64,000 nucleotides of DNA. It comes from Gautieria morchelliformis (lineage: Eukaryota > Basidiomycota > Agaricomycetes > Gomphales > Gomphaceae). The stretch spans positions 1 through 64,000 of the forward strand of contig WHVA01000435.1 in NCBI GenBank assembly GCA_015179125.1, given 5' to 3'. Below, in pieces: positions 21,729 to 33,630 of the stretch. Every line of letters begins with the position of its first letter. Position 1 is the first letter of the stretch. The notes beneath the pieces are model-generated. The model ran no database searches and was not told the DNA's origin. It saw nothing but the letters and a program-made list of their open reading frames with translations. The position numbers and the translations under genes are program-made.

Positions 21729-22291
21729 ATGCAACACATGCCTTTGATACCTTTTGGCCATCAACCATGTCATTGTATGTGAGGCAGCTCGACCTCGATT
21801 ATGCACTCACCCTCTTCACAGTCCTGCTGCTTCCCATATACAGCGAGGGGATGTGGGGGCTTCAAGTGAGGGAGACGAGGCACAGCAACAGGGGCATATC
21901 GCTGGGGTCGACCACATCAAGTGGGTGCCAACAACCTCAAGGACTCAAGCTGGATATGCATAAACACGTGGGGAGTGGAGTCGCCTTGCGTCGGACAATG
22001 GGACTCTCGATTATTTCATGACATAGTGTGACACGGGGTGACACGGTTTGCCCTTTTTGCTTGCGTCACCATCTCCTACAGGAGATGTGAGGAAGAGATG
22101 CAAGGGAAGGAAAGAAAGGAAGAATGGGTAGTCCCCTGACAGGTTCAATGAGGTACCCACTGGAAACAGAAACCTGTGGGTAAACCCACTAGGTTTCAAT
22201 GGATTTACTATCCACAGTGCATGGCCACTGACATGCTGCTCTAGCCACCATTCAACTTGTGTTGCTGTTCACATGTGGAATTGCAAGTGGG
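21729..22291. other. Degraded retroelement sequence
   Basis: Between the chromovirus and the next solo LTR. It is the other side of the chromovirus target, so it probably continues the copia relic that ends at 9861. A short plus-strand reading near 21754-21963 (GDEAQQQGHIAGVDHIKW) has no clear match. No host gene is seen. Confidence 0.45.
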
Positions 22292-23549
22292 TGTCAAGAT
22301 TGGTTTTTAGGCGTTAATATCGTGTATTAGTGAACACAGCGAATGCCCAAATAACTTGTGTGAAGAGATGTGCCGTTCGGCGAATAAGGTGAACCAATAA
22401 ATGTTCAAAGGATAAGAGGGCTGCCCAAACAGAGCTCGCCCTATCTACAGTCGTAGCGAAGTAGCCCACAACACTTGACGATGTAACGTGCAAGGTGTCA
22501 CGGAAAGGTTGTTTAAGTAGCAACAATCCTTTCGCCGGCAAAGGCACTCCTTTGGAGCCCTTCGCTGACAGCACAGATAATAGTTCAAAGGCTAAGGTAA
22601 CGAAGGTGAAGTACAAAAACTCACCAGTGGTGCATAAGTCCTCCTCTGGTCGAAGATAGGAATCTATAGGAGAGGGCTCAAGACGATGGTCACAGTGAGG
22701 TCAAGTTTTGCACAAGATGGACATATGATAATTGAACTGGGGAATATACATGTGAATGTAAACTACTTATATCGAATGTTCATATGATATCAGCGAATAG
22801 GAAAGAGGCCGTCATGAGTCAGGGTTGGATAGGGGTGCACAGTCAGGATACAAAATAGGTGAAACATGTATACAATAGAAAGAAGGAGGAGTGCGAATGT
22901 GAAACGATGGGGAGAAAAGAGGGCAAAGGCACCTATGTACGAAAACACGCCTTGAGACCTGCATATATGTTACCCTGCACGGACTCTTCGCCTGCTGGGT
23001 TGATCCCACACGATCTACGGTTAGGATGCCCCACGAATGCATCCCGGCCATATTAACACCTCAAGGGGTTGCGTCGGGAAGATGATGGGGCCAGTGATGA
23101 ACCATCACGTCAGGTAGAGGATGTTGATCATGTTTGATGGTGTGCCTGCTGGCGAATGATGCGAGCAGCGAATGGTTGTTTGGCAAATGCGGCGAAGGGA
23201 GAATGGAGAGAACATAGAGGAGGCGTGGTCGAAGGGAGGGGCGAAGCCAAGCGAACATGGAGGAGGAGTGGTGAAAGGGGAAACAGGGATAGCTGGGTAC
23301 AAGAAATACACGAGTCGTGACAATCCAGCCATAGGAGCATCCAAAGAGGGTTGAGCTGAGAAGGTAATGGGACCAGTGATGAACCATCAAGCCGGGTAAA
23401 GGACGTCAATCGTGTTTTGATGGCATGGCTATTGGCAAATGACACGAGTAGCGAATAACCGTTCGGCGAATTCGGCGAAGAGCGAACGACCTGAACATAG
23501 AAGTGGAGTGATGAAGTTACTGGGTATAAGAAACAAACGAGTCATGACA
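22292..23549. repeat. Solo LTR, family B, copy 2, with internal duplication
   Basis: Starts TGTCAAGATTGG, ends GAGTCATGACA (inverted ends TGTCA/TGACA) and is flanked by GTGGG at 22287-22291 and 23550-23554. The last third occurs twice in tandem (about 23042-23322 and 23323-23549), each unit ending in a GAGTC(G/A)TGACA motif. No coding region. Related to the fragment at 8674. Confidence 0.85.
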
Positions 23550-23616
23550 GTGGGGTTGCACAAAGGGCCCAAAATTGAGGCGAATTTGTTCATGAATTCA
23601 TGTTTGGAGTTTACAT

Positions 23617-23766
23617 CACTGGAGGCATAGAAGAATTTTCTGGTCTGAAAAACTGTTCAAATAACTGTAACGTTTTTTCACATAAAAAAAAACTACAAAG
23701 ATTTGTAAAATCTTTACAGTTTTTGAACAGTTTTTCGCACAAAAAAATTCTTCTATGCCTCCAGTG
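23617..23766. mobile_element. 150-bp palindromic MITE-like element
   Basis: The outer 23 bases (CACTGGAGGCATAGAAGAAT plus TTT) recur perfectly in inverted orientation at 23744-23766, and the inner part is also nearly self-complementary (AAAAACTGTTCAAA...). The transcript would fold into one long hairpin. Weaker inverted similarity may extend outward to about 23552 and 23826. No coding capacity, consistent with a MITE. A target duplication was not identified with certainty. Confidence 0.7.
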
Positions 23767-23826
23767 TGTTGGAATTCACATTGATTTTGTGACATGTCAA
23801 ATTCACCTTTCGTGAAACACCCTAAA

Positions 23827-24242
23827 AATGTAAATTCCCTGGCTAATTATCAGTTGCCCCCTGAGTTGGACATTGGACAGTGCCAATGGCGTAGGTGTAG
23901 GTGTTGCGACAATATGTCCCAAAGATTACTATAATATTCATCCTGTAAGTATACATGCATGCATACATGACATTGTGATGTGTCCCTACTGGCTTCTATA
24001 TGCCAGAACTAGCCCGCGAGTGATGTGTACAAAAATAAACAGAACGTGGATTGAGGATAAATAAACGCAGAGTGAGACACAACAAGAGAGACGGTGGTAC
24101 AAAATGTGATGGAGATGGAGAATAATATGAAATATGATAAAATAATAAAGTCATAAATTTAGTAGACGTCAACGGTGAACAGCGGATAGTGATAAGCGGA
24201 TCTGATAGCGAATAAAAATAATAATGATAATGATAATGTTAT
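23827..24242. other. No gene seen
   Basis: AT-rich intergenic stretch downstream of the zinc-finger gene. It ends in a run of GATAAT-like repeats near 24215-24240. Confidence 0.5.
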
Positions 24243-25598
24243 TTACCGCTCAGGAGATGATCCACCTTGGTCGCTCAAGGGGGACCGAGACCGCCTGTGC
24301 GGGTAATGATGAGGTCCAGCGAGAGTTTGGTGACGGCGGCTTTCTAATGACGACACAGAAAAAGACTGAACATGAGATGAAGAAGCCGCAGATGATGAGT
24401 GAGAATGAGGGTATGGTTTGGATGAGGGCATTAGTGCTACTTGAGAAGTCGTGGGTGTGTTGTGGGTAGATGATGAAGAGGAGTAAGCAGTGGCTTCAAA
24501 ACTGTCGTCGACAGAACTTTCGTGTGGCGTCTTTTTCGATGGGTCGCCATGGATGCGTGCGTGTCGTCGCATGTTGCTCATCACGCTGAAGTGACGGCCA
24601 CACCCTGGGAAGGGACACGCGAATGCTGGATAAACTCATCAGGGCCATTGCGATCGAAACTGTGAGTGAAAGAAGCTTACGTTTCTCTCCCGTGTGTGTA
24701 TTGTAGTGAAGCTATATCCAGTTGAGTTGTATCAGAACACCGAACAGGATTCACAAGCCAAAGAACACGCACCTTCAGACTGCTTGGGCGATTAAAACGC
24801 TTCTGGCAATACTGGCATTCATACTTGGCAGGGGGCTTCTTTCGTTCGGTCGCAACTTCCTCACCCGACGTCGAAGGAGGTGAAGACGGGCAAGAGGGCG
24901 GTGAAGGGTAGCCCACCACAGGGGACATATTGCGAGGCAATGAGGGATGCGTCGCGGCTGCAGGGTGCAGATTCGTAACAGGATGTCGTGATACAAACGG
25001 AAGGCCAGCGGGAGTTGAGCTCCTGGAGGTGTGCAATTCCAGTGGGTACCGGATTAGCGAGGAGCTACGCGAGGATCCAATCGTGTGTCGCCTCTTAGCT
25101 GATAGGTCTAGGGAGGCTTTGTAGTGAGAGCCGCTAGTAGCCACGGTCATGGCCTCCGTGGAGCGAGAGCGACTATGGCTGTTGGATATGCGCTTCGAGG
25201 ATGTCATTATATATGGGCTTGATGGGCGTCGTCCCGTGTCCCGATGTGTCTGAGAATAAGAATTAATTGGAGGGAGCGTGATGAAGTCATCTTGACTTGA
25301 AGGCGTAGATGGAGTCGTAAGGAGTGGAAGGCCCGAGTCTGAATGGCGCCTAGCGTCGTATGATTCTGTCCAAGCAGGACCGGTGTTATGCAGACCCGAA
25401 GCTTGAGACCATGCGGATCGAGGAGTAGCCTACGTGGCACAGATCAGAGGCGGGGAGATAACTCTCTCGTGCTACGAACCAAGTAGATGATAAAATGGAA
25501 CCTTGACTATCCGCTGGTGAGCTTGAACGGCTTGGCAACGAGGAGCCCAAGTCTGCTAGAGAGAATGGAGATGGACATTTCTTGACAGGGTTCGTCAA
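24243..25598 (-). CDS. C2H2 zinc-finger transcription factor
   Basis: Putative sequence-specific transcription factor. Four exons are read on the minus strand: a Ser/Pro-rich N-terminus from ATG at 25598, a large exon after an intron ending just before 25430, a small exon near 24715-24685, and the C-terminal exon. The two tandem C2H2 fingers are split by introns. Finger 1 is YECQYCQKRFNRPSSL joined to LHYNTHTGEK, and finger 2 is FACPFPGCGRHFSVMSNMRR followed by HARIH. The linker TGEKPF is the classical one. The rest is disordered, rich in Ser, Pro and His. The finger pair resembles the PFPGC-type fingers of many fungal C2H2 regulators, but no specific orthologue is claimed. The 5' splice site of intron 1 is uncertain. 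Confidence 0.8.
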
Positions 25599-26401
25599 AT
25601 GTTCTGCAGAAGGTTATGCTTTTAGACCGACGCCTGCGAGCCAGGGAGCCAGGGACAAACCGCCAAACAAGTCCCGAATGCTGGGGAGGTAAGGCCGCTC
25701 TTGCCCACTTTCACCGTCATTATTTGCTAGGTTGGGCAACATGTGATGGTTACAAAGAACTGAAGTAAAGGCGGGAGTGAGGTGATGCGCTCAATCGCTC
25801 ACTTAGACGGGTATATAAAGCAGAGGGAAGCACAGTGGGAGATGGTTGCCCAGGTCAACCAACCATTTCCATGGCCCGCTTGGTGCTGTATCGCCGTCTA
25901 GCGCGTCGGCATGCAGAGCGATCGATCGCTGTGAGACGTCTTGCCGACAGACACTGGCTTCACATGCCAGTGGCCGCTGTCTGCGGCTTCTTTTGAGCTT
26001 CCGAGCCCTCGATACTTGGTAGCATCATCTTTGTAGTACTGCAGCCAATGCATCTTGCAAATGCTCGGATAGTATTTCACCGGCTAAGCGACCGACCCAT
26101 CACTCAGTGACGTCGCAACGATCCTTGACAGGCCTGCACAGCCTCGTAGATCCGCAGGCTCCCGGCAAGCCGATACATCAGTAGCGCGCGTCTAAGAAAC
26201 TCTTTGATCGAATTGCAAATATTCCGCGCGCTGTCATGCGTTTCTGTACGACGTCGACAAATGCTAACATGCTCACAAATTCAAACACAATATGATTCTA
26301 CACACTCTACAAGAAAGGCTACAACAACATGTGTATATATAGTATACAACATATGACTCCAATAACGCCAGCTTATCACATAGCGACGGGACAAGTGGCC
26401 A
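25599..26401. other. Intergenic region with TATA-like site
   Basis: No convincing gene. GGGTATATAAAG at 25809-25820 is TATA-like on both strands and lies about 210 bp upstream of the zinc-finger start codon, so it could belong to that promoter. Confidence 0.4.
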
Positions 26402-29213
26402 TCATAGTAAGTTGGTGACTACGCCCAGGCCCTGTGGGTGCAATCAGGGTGTTATTATTCGCTTTTGAACGTTGCCCTTACCTTTGTCTTCCCCTCACGG
26501 AAGAGTAGTTTCATGCCCTCCTTGATGAACTCGGGACTAGAAATGAACTCGAATTGTACAACAGCTCGATCACCTGTTCTCAAAATGCCCTGTGGATGAT
26601 CTATACCGATTATTCGTACAGTTTGCCGGATTGCGCCACAATGCAGCATAGCCTGGTTGGTAAATCCGGGGTTAATTGATTGCCTCGTTGTGGGATGCGC
26701 CACATACCTGATAATTCTTCTGCAATGTAGTATTGTGACTGGCGGGTACCCGTCAATCAGCAGTTAGCCAGAAAATGCCAGATGTCACACGCACTAAAGG
26801 ATCAACACAGTTCCTTCGAATCTACGAATAGCTGTACAGCCCATCATCGTCAATCAAGTAGTATCATCTCCAGGGGAAATCACCTTTGGGTGGCGTCTCG
26901 CTTTTGATTACAATGACCATCCCTGGATCATAGCGTTTAGACATGACGATTTGATGATACTATCATCAGGCTGACCTTTGCGCACTGCTGTTCGTCGCAT
27001 TCGCTTTAGTGCAAATGAAACACACTGCCCGGCCTCTGCCGAGCTAACGGGAGCACTGCAACATGACACGACCTCAACCACCGGGAGACCGGAGAAGAAC
27101 TAAGAGTCCAACCGCTTGCGCTGTATACTCTTCACAGCACTGCTCATAAAATTACCGTTCGAGTCAGGACCTATTAAGATGGGGTCTCCGATTTTTGCTC
27201 GTCCTGCATTCAAGATACCGTTGACAACTGTCCCAACGTACGGGACAGACCTGAAATCGTGTGAGTTAAATAGAGCCAGTGTCTGATAAAGGGCCACTGA
27301 CCAGACTTCGGTAACAGAGTACTACAACGGAGAAAATTTTACAGCGTATACAGGGGACCTATCACCTGCCACTTACTTCCAATGGTTGATCAGCCACAAA
27401 CTTTTCGTCGTCGCCTTCGCTCGAGGGAAGAAGATTAAGAAATGTTCGAACCTATACTCGCTGTGTGAGATAGTGAGAGCACAGCTGCAAGGAGAGACTC
27501 ACAAGATCGAGGCCTTCTCCTGTAGTGTTGGATAGCTGAAATATCGGACATAACCTAGGTATAACAAGTCAGGGTTGAGGTTTCATTGTAAGCCCCGAGA
27601 CACTTACTTCTCCTGTGCATATACCTGCGAGAGCTCTACTGCAGTCTCTGCTGTCTTAACAAACACAGGGGTTTTTCTGCGACGAAAAGTCTATCCTTGT
27701 CAGATGTCAACACATGGTATGAAAATCACAAACCGACAGCCAGGACTCTTAAGAATCTTGACTACCTGTTTGACTGTATCCGCCAAAATATTGGGAGGTG
27801 TCATGTCAATCTTACCAAATGGTCTTAAACGGATACGTAGATAGAAGAGCCTCATAAAGCACCTTGGTTATGCACACGGCAACTGGGACGCTGAGTGCTA
27901 GCGCGATAGCCAAGTGTTCCTTCGACATTCCTATTAGCCCCGCATTGGCGGCTACCATCAAAATTACTAGGGAAGGTGACCCGGAAGTGAGGCCTAAGCG
28001 AGGAAAGTGTCAACAGATACATCAATATTAAAGGCCAATATACCATATAGGGTTGTCTTGAGATATCGCTCGTGACCTGCAAGATCTAAGATCACAAACA
28101 AGCCTTCCTCAGCATAGCCAAGTGAGCGACGTGACAAAATACCTATGAAGGAAACAATCTTGGCTGACTGCTTAGATATTTCATCCCAACCCAGTTTCTC
28201 GCGACGTATTACATCTAATTCATTGGAGAAATGCGTTGTAGGAAGTATCGGAAGGCCAGCAGCAGAAAAGCCTAGAATCTAAAGAAAGAGATAAACATGA
28301 TGGACAAATAACCACCCATTTAACAAACCTCCATTCCAACGCTGGAGGTTCGACCACTTTCGACCTCGTGTTTATGTCGAAACAGGCCGACACGCGCACG
28401 GCCTCGACCGTCGTCTAGTCCACCTCTGGTAAGCACCCCTAATGTTGTCGATTTACCAGAGCTATAATAACTAGGTCAGATTTACTTCGACACCATGGCA
28501 CTGGACTAACTCGACGTTGCCGACTACTGCACACCGCACCTCAGCTGTAAGATTGATGCTGGGAGGAGGTAATCGGACCAGAAATGAGGCACGGGGCGTC
28601 GATGATGGTACATGGAACAAAGTGGATACCTGAAAAACAGGATTTAAGCCTGTATTACACCAATAAGAGCGGGATAAAGGTGACTTTGGCTCCAATCTCC
28701 TCAGCGATTCGTAACAGAACGGACTCCATATGTTGGAGTTCAAGCGGGGTACACGTATTTCCAAATGTTCCATCCAGTGCCTCTTTGCCCTCTAAACCAA
28801 ATAAGCTCGCTCGGGAAGGATGTGCACCGAGTCGAATGATGTATTCGCCTCTATATCGTGTAAGTCGCGCAGCTATAGCATCGCGAGACCTCTCATAGGC
28901 AGCTGCTGTATTTATCCGGAGCCACGTCTTGATCGCTGGTTAGAACAGCATCAATGGATCATAGAGCCCAACTTACCTGGAGTTCGGTGTCGTCATCAAA
29001 ATGGGGCCTTTGCAAGTCGGACTGCTCCACATCTAATGGCTCATTGTCCTTAACATCGTTTGTGTCCTTTAACTTGGAAGGCTTCTTTGCGGATGTAGCT
29101 TCCCGTTCAGCTGAAGCCTGGGCCTGAGCCCGCTGCTTTGCTGTTTCCTTGTGATGAATGTTGTCTATCTCGTCTTGGAAGCTACGCAATGTAGCTCTTG
29201 TATTTGTAGGCAT
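26402..29213 (-). CDS. GTP-binding protein, GTPBP1/2 family
   Basis: Translation-factor-like GTPase related to GTPBP1/GTPBP2, which act in ribosome and mRNA quality control in animals. The fungal role is less clear. Start ATG 29213, with many short introns. The G1 loop spans an intron: GNVD then [20 protein letters not shown]. The family motif [18 protein letters not shown] follows. G3 is [15 protein letters not shown] near 28090, and G4 lies in [10 protein letters not shown] near 27880. The second domain shows [20 protein letters not shown] and AVKSIQRKR. The third shows [19 protein letters not shown] and LLFREGKTK. The last exon is short (GLGVVTNLL), ending at 26402. The gene looks intact. 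Confidence 0.88.
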
Positions 29214-29685
29214 GTTGGTCTAATGCTAAGCAAACCAGGGCTATATATAATGCCCAAATAGTCGAGTCAAAACCCAAATATCTGACTCAAGACTACACTC
29301 ACGTGTGTTTCCGAGTCACACAGACAACGTCAGTGTCACAGTTACCGTGTCACATTATGCATTTAACGAATGGGTATATAAGCTGCGCATATCCACGAGC
29401 AGTTGATTTCCACGGAGGGCTCGGGTTCTCAAGCAAACTCCCTGTAAACGACAGCTTCTGCCCATGGGTACACCTCCCCCACATATTACATGTGTGATCC
29501 AAACCTCTAACTGAGTATCCTACTAGAACAATCAGCTGATTCGATCGACATCATAGACAACTGCGCCATTGCACTCAGATCCGCGTCCTAGTCTTCGAGT
29601 AAATCGTATGCTATTAGTAAACAATCGCCTGACGGTTCACATCGGGCCCATGGCTCAGGATAGTTAAATATTGAAAATGTTGGTA
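29214..29685. other. Intergenic, with TATA-like sites
   Basis: Upstream of the GTPase. CTATATATAA at 29241-29250 lies just before its start. A plus-directed GGGTATATAAGC at 29372-29383 has no recognisable gene downstream, because a LINE is inserted about 300 bp further on. The sequence AAAATGTTGGTA at 29674-29685 is the left copy of the LINE target duplication. Confidence 0.5.
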
Positions 29686-31693
29686 CATGAGACAGTTGTA
29701 CCGAGCTGTAGCCATCCCCAAGTTCACGTACGCAGCGGATATCTGGTTCGCCCCGGTGAGGAGGCAGGAGGGGGGAAAAAAGGCTAAAGGGTCGGTAGGA
29801 GTAGCGAAAAAACTAACCTCAGTACAGAGGATAGCAACCGTGGCTATTACAGGCGCGATGAGGACGACAGCAACGGACGTCTTGGAGGCCCATGCCGACA
29901 TCATGCCCATCGAACTATTGATGCGAGAAGTATGCCACCGGGCGGCCCTCCGACTCGCCACCCTACCGAAGACCCACCCGCTGCACCGACCAACGCGATC
30001 ATGTGCTAGACTTCTGGTGAAAAGGCACCCCTCCTCACTGCACCGGCTTCTCCACGCCTTCCAACTCACCCCCAACGCCTACGAAAAAATAGTGCCGGCC
30101 CTGCAGCCGCCTGATGCGGTCCAGCTCTTCACCACGGAGATAGCACCCACCAGGGAGGAGTCCAAGGAAGGAGACATGAATGACACCGCGGACGCTAAGG
30201 TCTACACAGATGGCTCCGGCCTGGAGCAGGGAGCGGGGGCCGCAGTGGTCTTGTACAAGGGAGGGCAGAAGATAAAAGCGGTGAGGTATCACCTGGGATC
30301 ACTGGCTGACCATACCACATACGAGGCAGAGGCAATAGGCGTAGTACTAGCCCTCGAGCTCTTGTCAAGGGAGAAAGGGATCAAGGAGGCGACGATACTG
30401 CTGGACAACCAGGCCATCATACAGTCCATCGGCCGCGTACGGTCCAGGCCAGCTCAGCACATCCTAGAACGCGCCAACAACATGGCCAACGGGGTGGCTA
30501 GGCCAACGTGGAGGCGTAGAGTCAAGCTCAAGATCACATGGATCTCCGGACACGATGACGTGGAAGGGAACGAGGCAGCGGACACAGAGGCGAGGAAAGC
30601 AGCTAAAGGGGATAGCAGTCCACAGAGTGAGCTCCCACCCTTCCTATCACCGGAGCTACTACCGCGCAGCGTGGCTGCTGCACGTCAGTGCTTTCGAACA
30701 GAACAAAGACAGGACTGGCGGAGACAATGGATGGTCTCGCCCCATTTCGCCAGGCTGGAGAAGATAGACGAGAGCCTCCCCTCCAAGAGCTACCACAAGA
30801 TGACGGCTGACCTCACTCGGGCTCAAACCAGTCTGATCACACAACTACGGACGGGCCACGCCCCCCTCAACAGCCATCTCCACAGAATCAAGAAGGCCAC
30901 ATCGCCCCTTGCCCAGCATGCTCATCGGCTGACGAAACGGTACACCACTTCGTGTTCGAATGCCGCGCCCACGAGCACGCTAGACACAAGCTTCGTCGAA
31001 AGCTGGGAAGCAGGTCCAAGTCGGCGAAGACGCTTCTAGGGAGCACCAAGGGGATGACAGCGTTATTATTCTACGTGGCAGAGACAAAGCGATTGGAGGG
31101 CACTTTCGGTGATGTCACTCCCCGTTCACCTACCAGATGACGAGATCACATCCGCAAAGACAGGACCAAAGAACAAGATTATGATTACGACTATGACCAG
31201 AAAGGACAGCGATACAAGCGCTATGCGCACCGATACCTCTACCTATCACCCGACATAGCTCGAGCAACGACATGATAAGACTCGACACAGCAGGGAATGC
31301 GGGATCGGGCTCGGAACCACACGGCCGGGCGACACGGCGCAACAACACACTCCGGACCCTCTCTCTTTTATTCTTTATGGCTGCGTACAGGCCCGCTCCG
31401 GCGGCCAAGCACTTAGCATGACAGACCAACCACACGAGATGTAACAACCAAGCGGAGAGCGGGAGTACCTTATCTCACAACAGAGGGGGGCGGTAAACGA
31501 CCCCAAGGGGGTCGGGCCGGCGGGGGAGAGGATCCGTCGTCGGTGCCACCGCCCACTCGAGAACGCAGCGGACGGGAGCCTCAGGGAGCGAGGAGAAAGG
31601 CCCGTCCTTTCTAGGTACAATGTGTGCAGCGACCACCATAGGTACACCTGCGGTCGAATAAAATGACATAAAAATAAATAAAATAAAAATAAA
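29686..31693 (+). mobile_element. 5'-truncated LINE, Tad1-like, with RNase H
   Basis: Non-LTR retrotransposon copy. It begins inside the C-terminal part of the reverse transcriptase (LYRAVAIPKFTYAADIWF) and continues through an RNase H domain (KVYTDGSGLEQGAGAAVVLY, YEAEAIGVVLALELL, ITWISGHDDVEGNEAAD). A terminal CCHC-like motif follows (CPACSSADETVHHFVFECRA), reached after a one-step frameshift near 30905. The 3' end is an A-rich tail (31663-31693). The 12-bp duplication AAAATGTTGGTA flanks it (29674-29685 and 31694-31705), as expected for target-primed reverse transcription. The copy lacks ORF1, endonuclease and most of RT, so it cannot move by itself. Confidence 0.9.
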
Positions 31694-31705
31694 AAAATGT
31701 TGGTA

Positions 31706-33630
31706 ACGCAGGTCCGGTAGGAAAGTGTCTCGGACACCGAAAACAGAAAGGACAAGGTAAGCGACGCAGCATTGGAAAGAAGGCCCTTGCAGAACCTGGA
31801 GATGCACTAGAGGGAATGAATGGATTGAACAAGTGGAAAGATGTACATGGAACTGCCGGCAACGGGACTAGATGTGCCTGGTGCCTGCAGCTTTCCCACG
31901 AGGTTTCCAGTTGCAGAACTTGCAGAGCAAGGGGATACTCTTAACTCATTATGTTATCCTAGCCAATTCTGTGGAAGTCATACAGGGTTATTCTTACGAC
32001 CAATTTACAACTCATTACTGGTATATAGCTTTTATTGTCAGCATGGAGCCGCGAGCGAATCAACCAGGGGTACCATGATGCTGGATTGTGGCTGGTAATT
32101 GAGAGAATGCTGCCTCTGATAACCCACCTCCTGCATTGTCTGGCAGGAAATCAACTATGACATACAGGCAGCTCCTGGGTGGCAGTTCTGCTATGACAAT
32201 GCAGGAGGTGGGGTTATCAGAGGTGGTGTTGAGATGGGTGTCCACAAAGCATTAACCAGGCTTCCGGACTACATGGTGTCAACCAAGAGACCATGCAGAT
32301 CCTGGTCTCTTCCGCTTGTATCCGGTGAGCCCTTTTTGCATTCGGCAAGTCATAAATTCTCCCCGCCTTGTACTCAGTAGGTTTATAGCGCCATATCTTC
32401 CCCAGAATATCAGTGAGTCGGTACATTGATTCACATTTGAATCATGATGTTGATGTTGTCGTTTTGTTAGGTTATCATTAGGGATTGGAAAGCAAGCTTG
32501 CTGGTTTCAACTATATCGCCACTCATATATATTATTTATCCAAAGGCATACCATGACTGGACATCCAAAATCGATAAAAAAACGCGCGAGAGACGTTACT
32601 ACACCATCCTCTCTCGATTTCAAGCCACATGCGACTGGTATCGGCATGTGAGCTTATGGTCATGAAGTATCAGGTACTAGAGACTTTACCTTGCACGGAC
32701 GGGGAGGATCCCCGCCGTCAGGCTCACCTACAGCAAGGTTGGCACTCTGAATGGGAGGCATTATCGGTTGAGTTGTCTGGTCTATTCCACACATTGCAAG
32801 TTCAGTATTTTGTCTCGTCAGGCCCGTTGTTTTTTGCCGAGCATTACATGCTGCAGACTATAACGGTCCAGCGAAATTACGGTTATATGACTGAGATCGT
32901 ATCTAAACGTGGGTGTTGAATTCGTAACCATGATCTAGGTTCACATGGCTTGCATGCAACGCATCATGCCCGCCTCGCATTGGGAGAAGGAAAACTGTTT
33001 TATTACTGTTTCTGCAGCCAAAGAAATCGTCCGAAGCTCCGTCGAGGGATCCTATCAGGATGGGCTCCGTTAGTGTCAGTTGTGAACTCTGATCCTATAG
33101 GCTCTGCCTCTGATCCGACACTGTTTAGCTCCCACTTGATTTTACAGTGGTGTGTCCTTTGTAGGCGCATTGATATTACGCATTGGCAGTGTCTTACTTG
33201 GAGAGGAGGAATACCTCTTTTTCTCGCGACAGAACTTGCTCGTGTCTTCGAATGGTAAGTTGACAAATCTTACCATCGGAGGTCCCTTAGGCCTCGTTAT
33301 TTTACAGTCCTAACTTGTCGCTTCAAGTTTTCGTTTTCAACACTACTGCAGGAGAAGAACCTTGAGGTTAAGAATTGTGACAATGTCTCTACAGTTGCAC
33401 CCGGTGATGCCAACACGAAGCACAGGGAGAGGCCTACCTGAACGGTCAATTGCCTTGTGGCTCTCTGATTCCCTCACATTCATTATGCATGTTGGAGTGC
33501 GGTTAATTATGATGCGACTTTGATATTTCATCCACCCTCTTCATTTTTTGACCGTGGGCACAAAATCTGCAGATAAACAATAATGATTACAACCTTTATG
33601 TACCGATTGGTTTTTATTTGAGAGCTTTAC
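31706..33630. other. Gene-poor stretch
   Basis: No convincing gene between the LINE and SPO11. Several readings under 100 codons show no family features. A palindromic element lies at 32114-32222 (listed separately). The 3' part probably includes the SPO11 3' UTR. Confidence 0.5.
32114..32222. repeat. Short palindromic repeat, MITE-like
   Basis: A 27-base arm (CTCTGATAACCCACCTCCTG then CATTGTC) at 32114-32140 recurs inverted at 32195-32222 with one extra base, around a 54-base loop. No coding capacity. Different sequence from the 150-bp palindrome at 23617. Confidence 0.6.

Noticed and set aside
29686-31039. RNase H-containing open reading as a host gene
   Set aside because: The RT C-terminus, terminal CCHC motif, A-rich tail and 12-bp target duplication identify a LINE.
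33343-33531. 62-codon minus-strand reading downstream of SPO11
   Set aside because: The SPO11 frame already ends properly at 33631 (PLVEYLIPKLKL), and this reading shows no family features.
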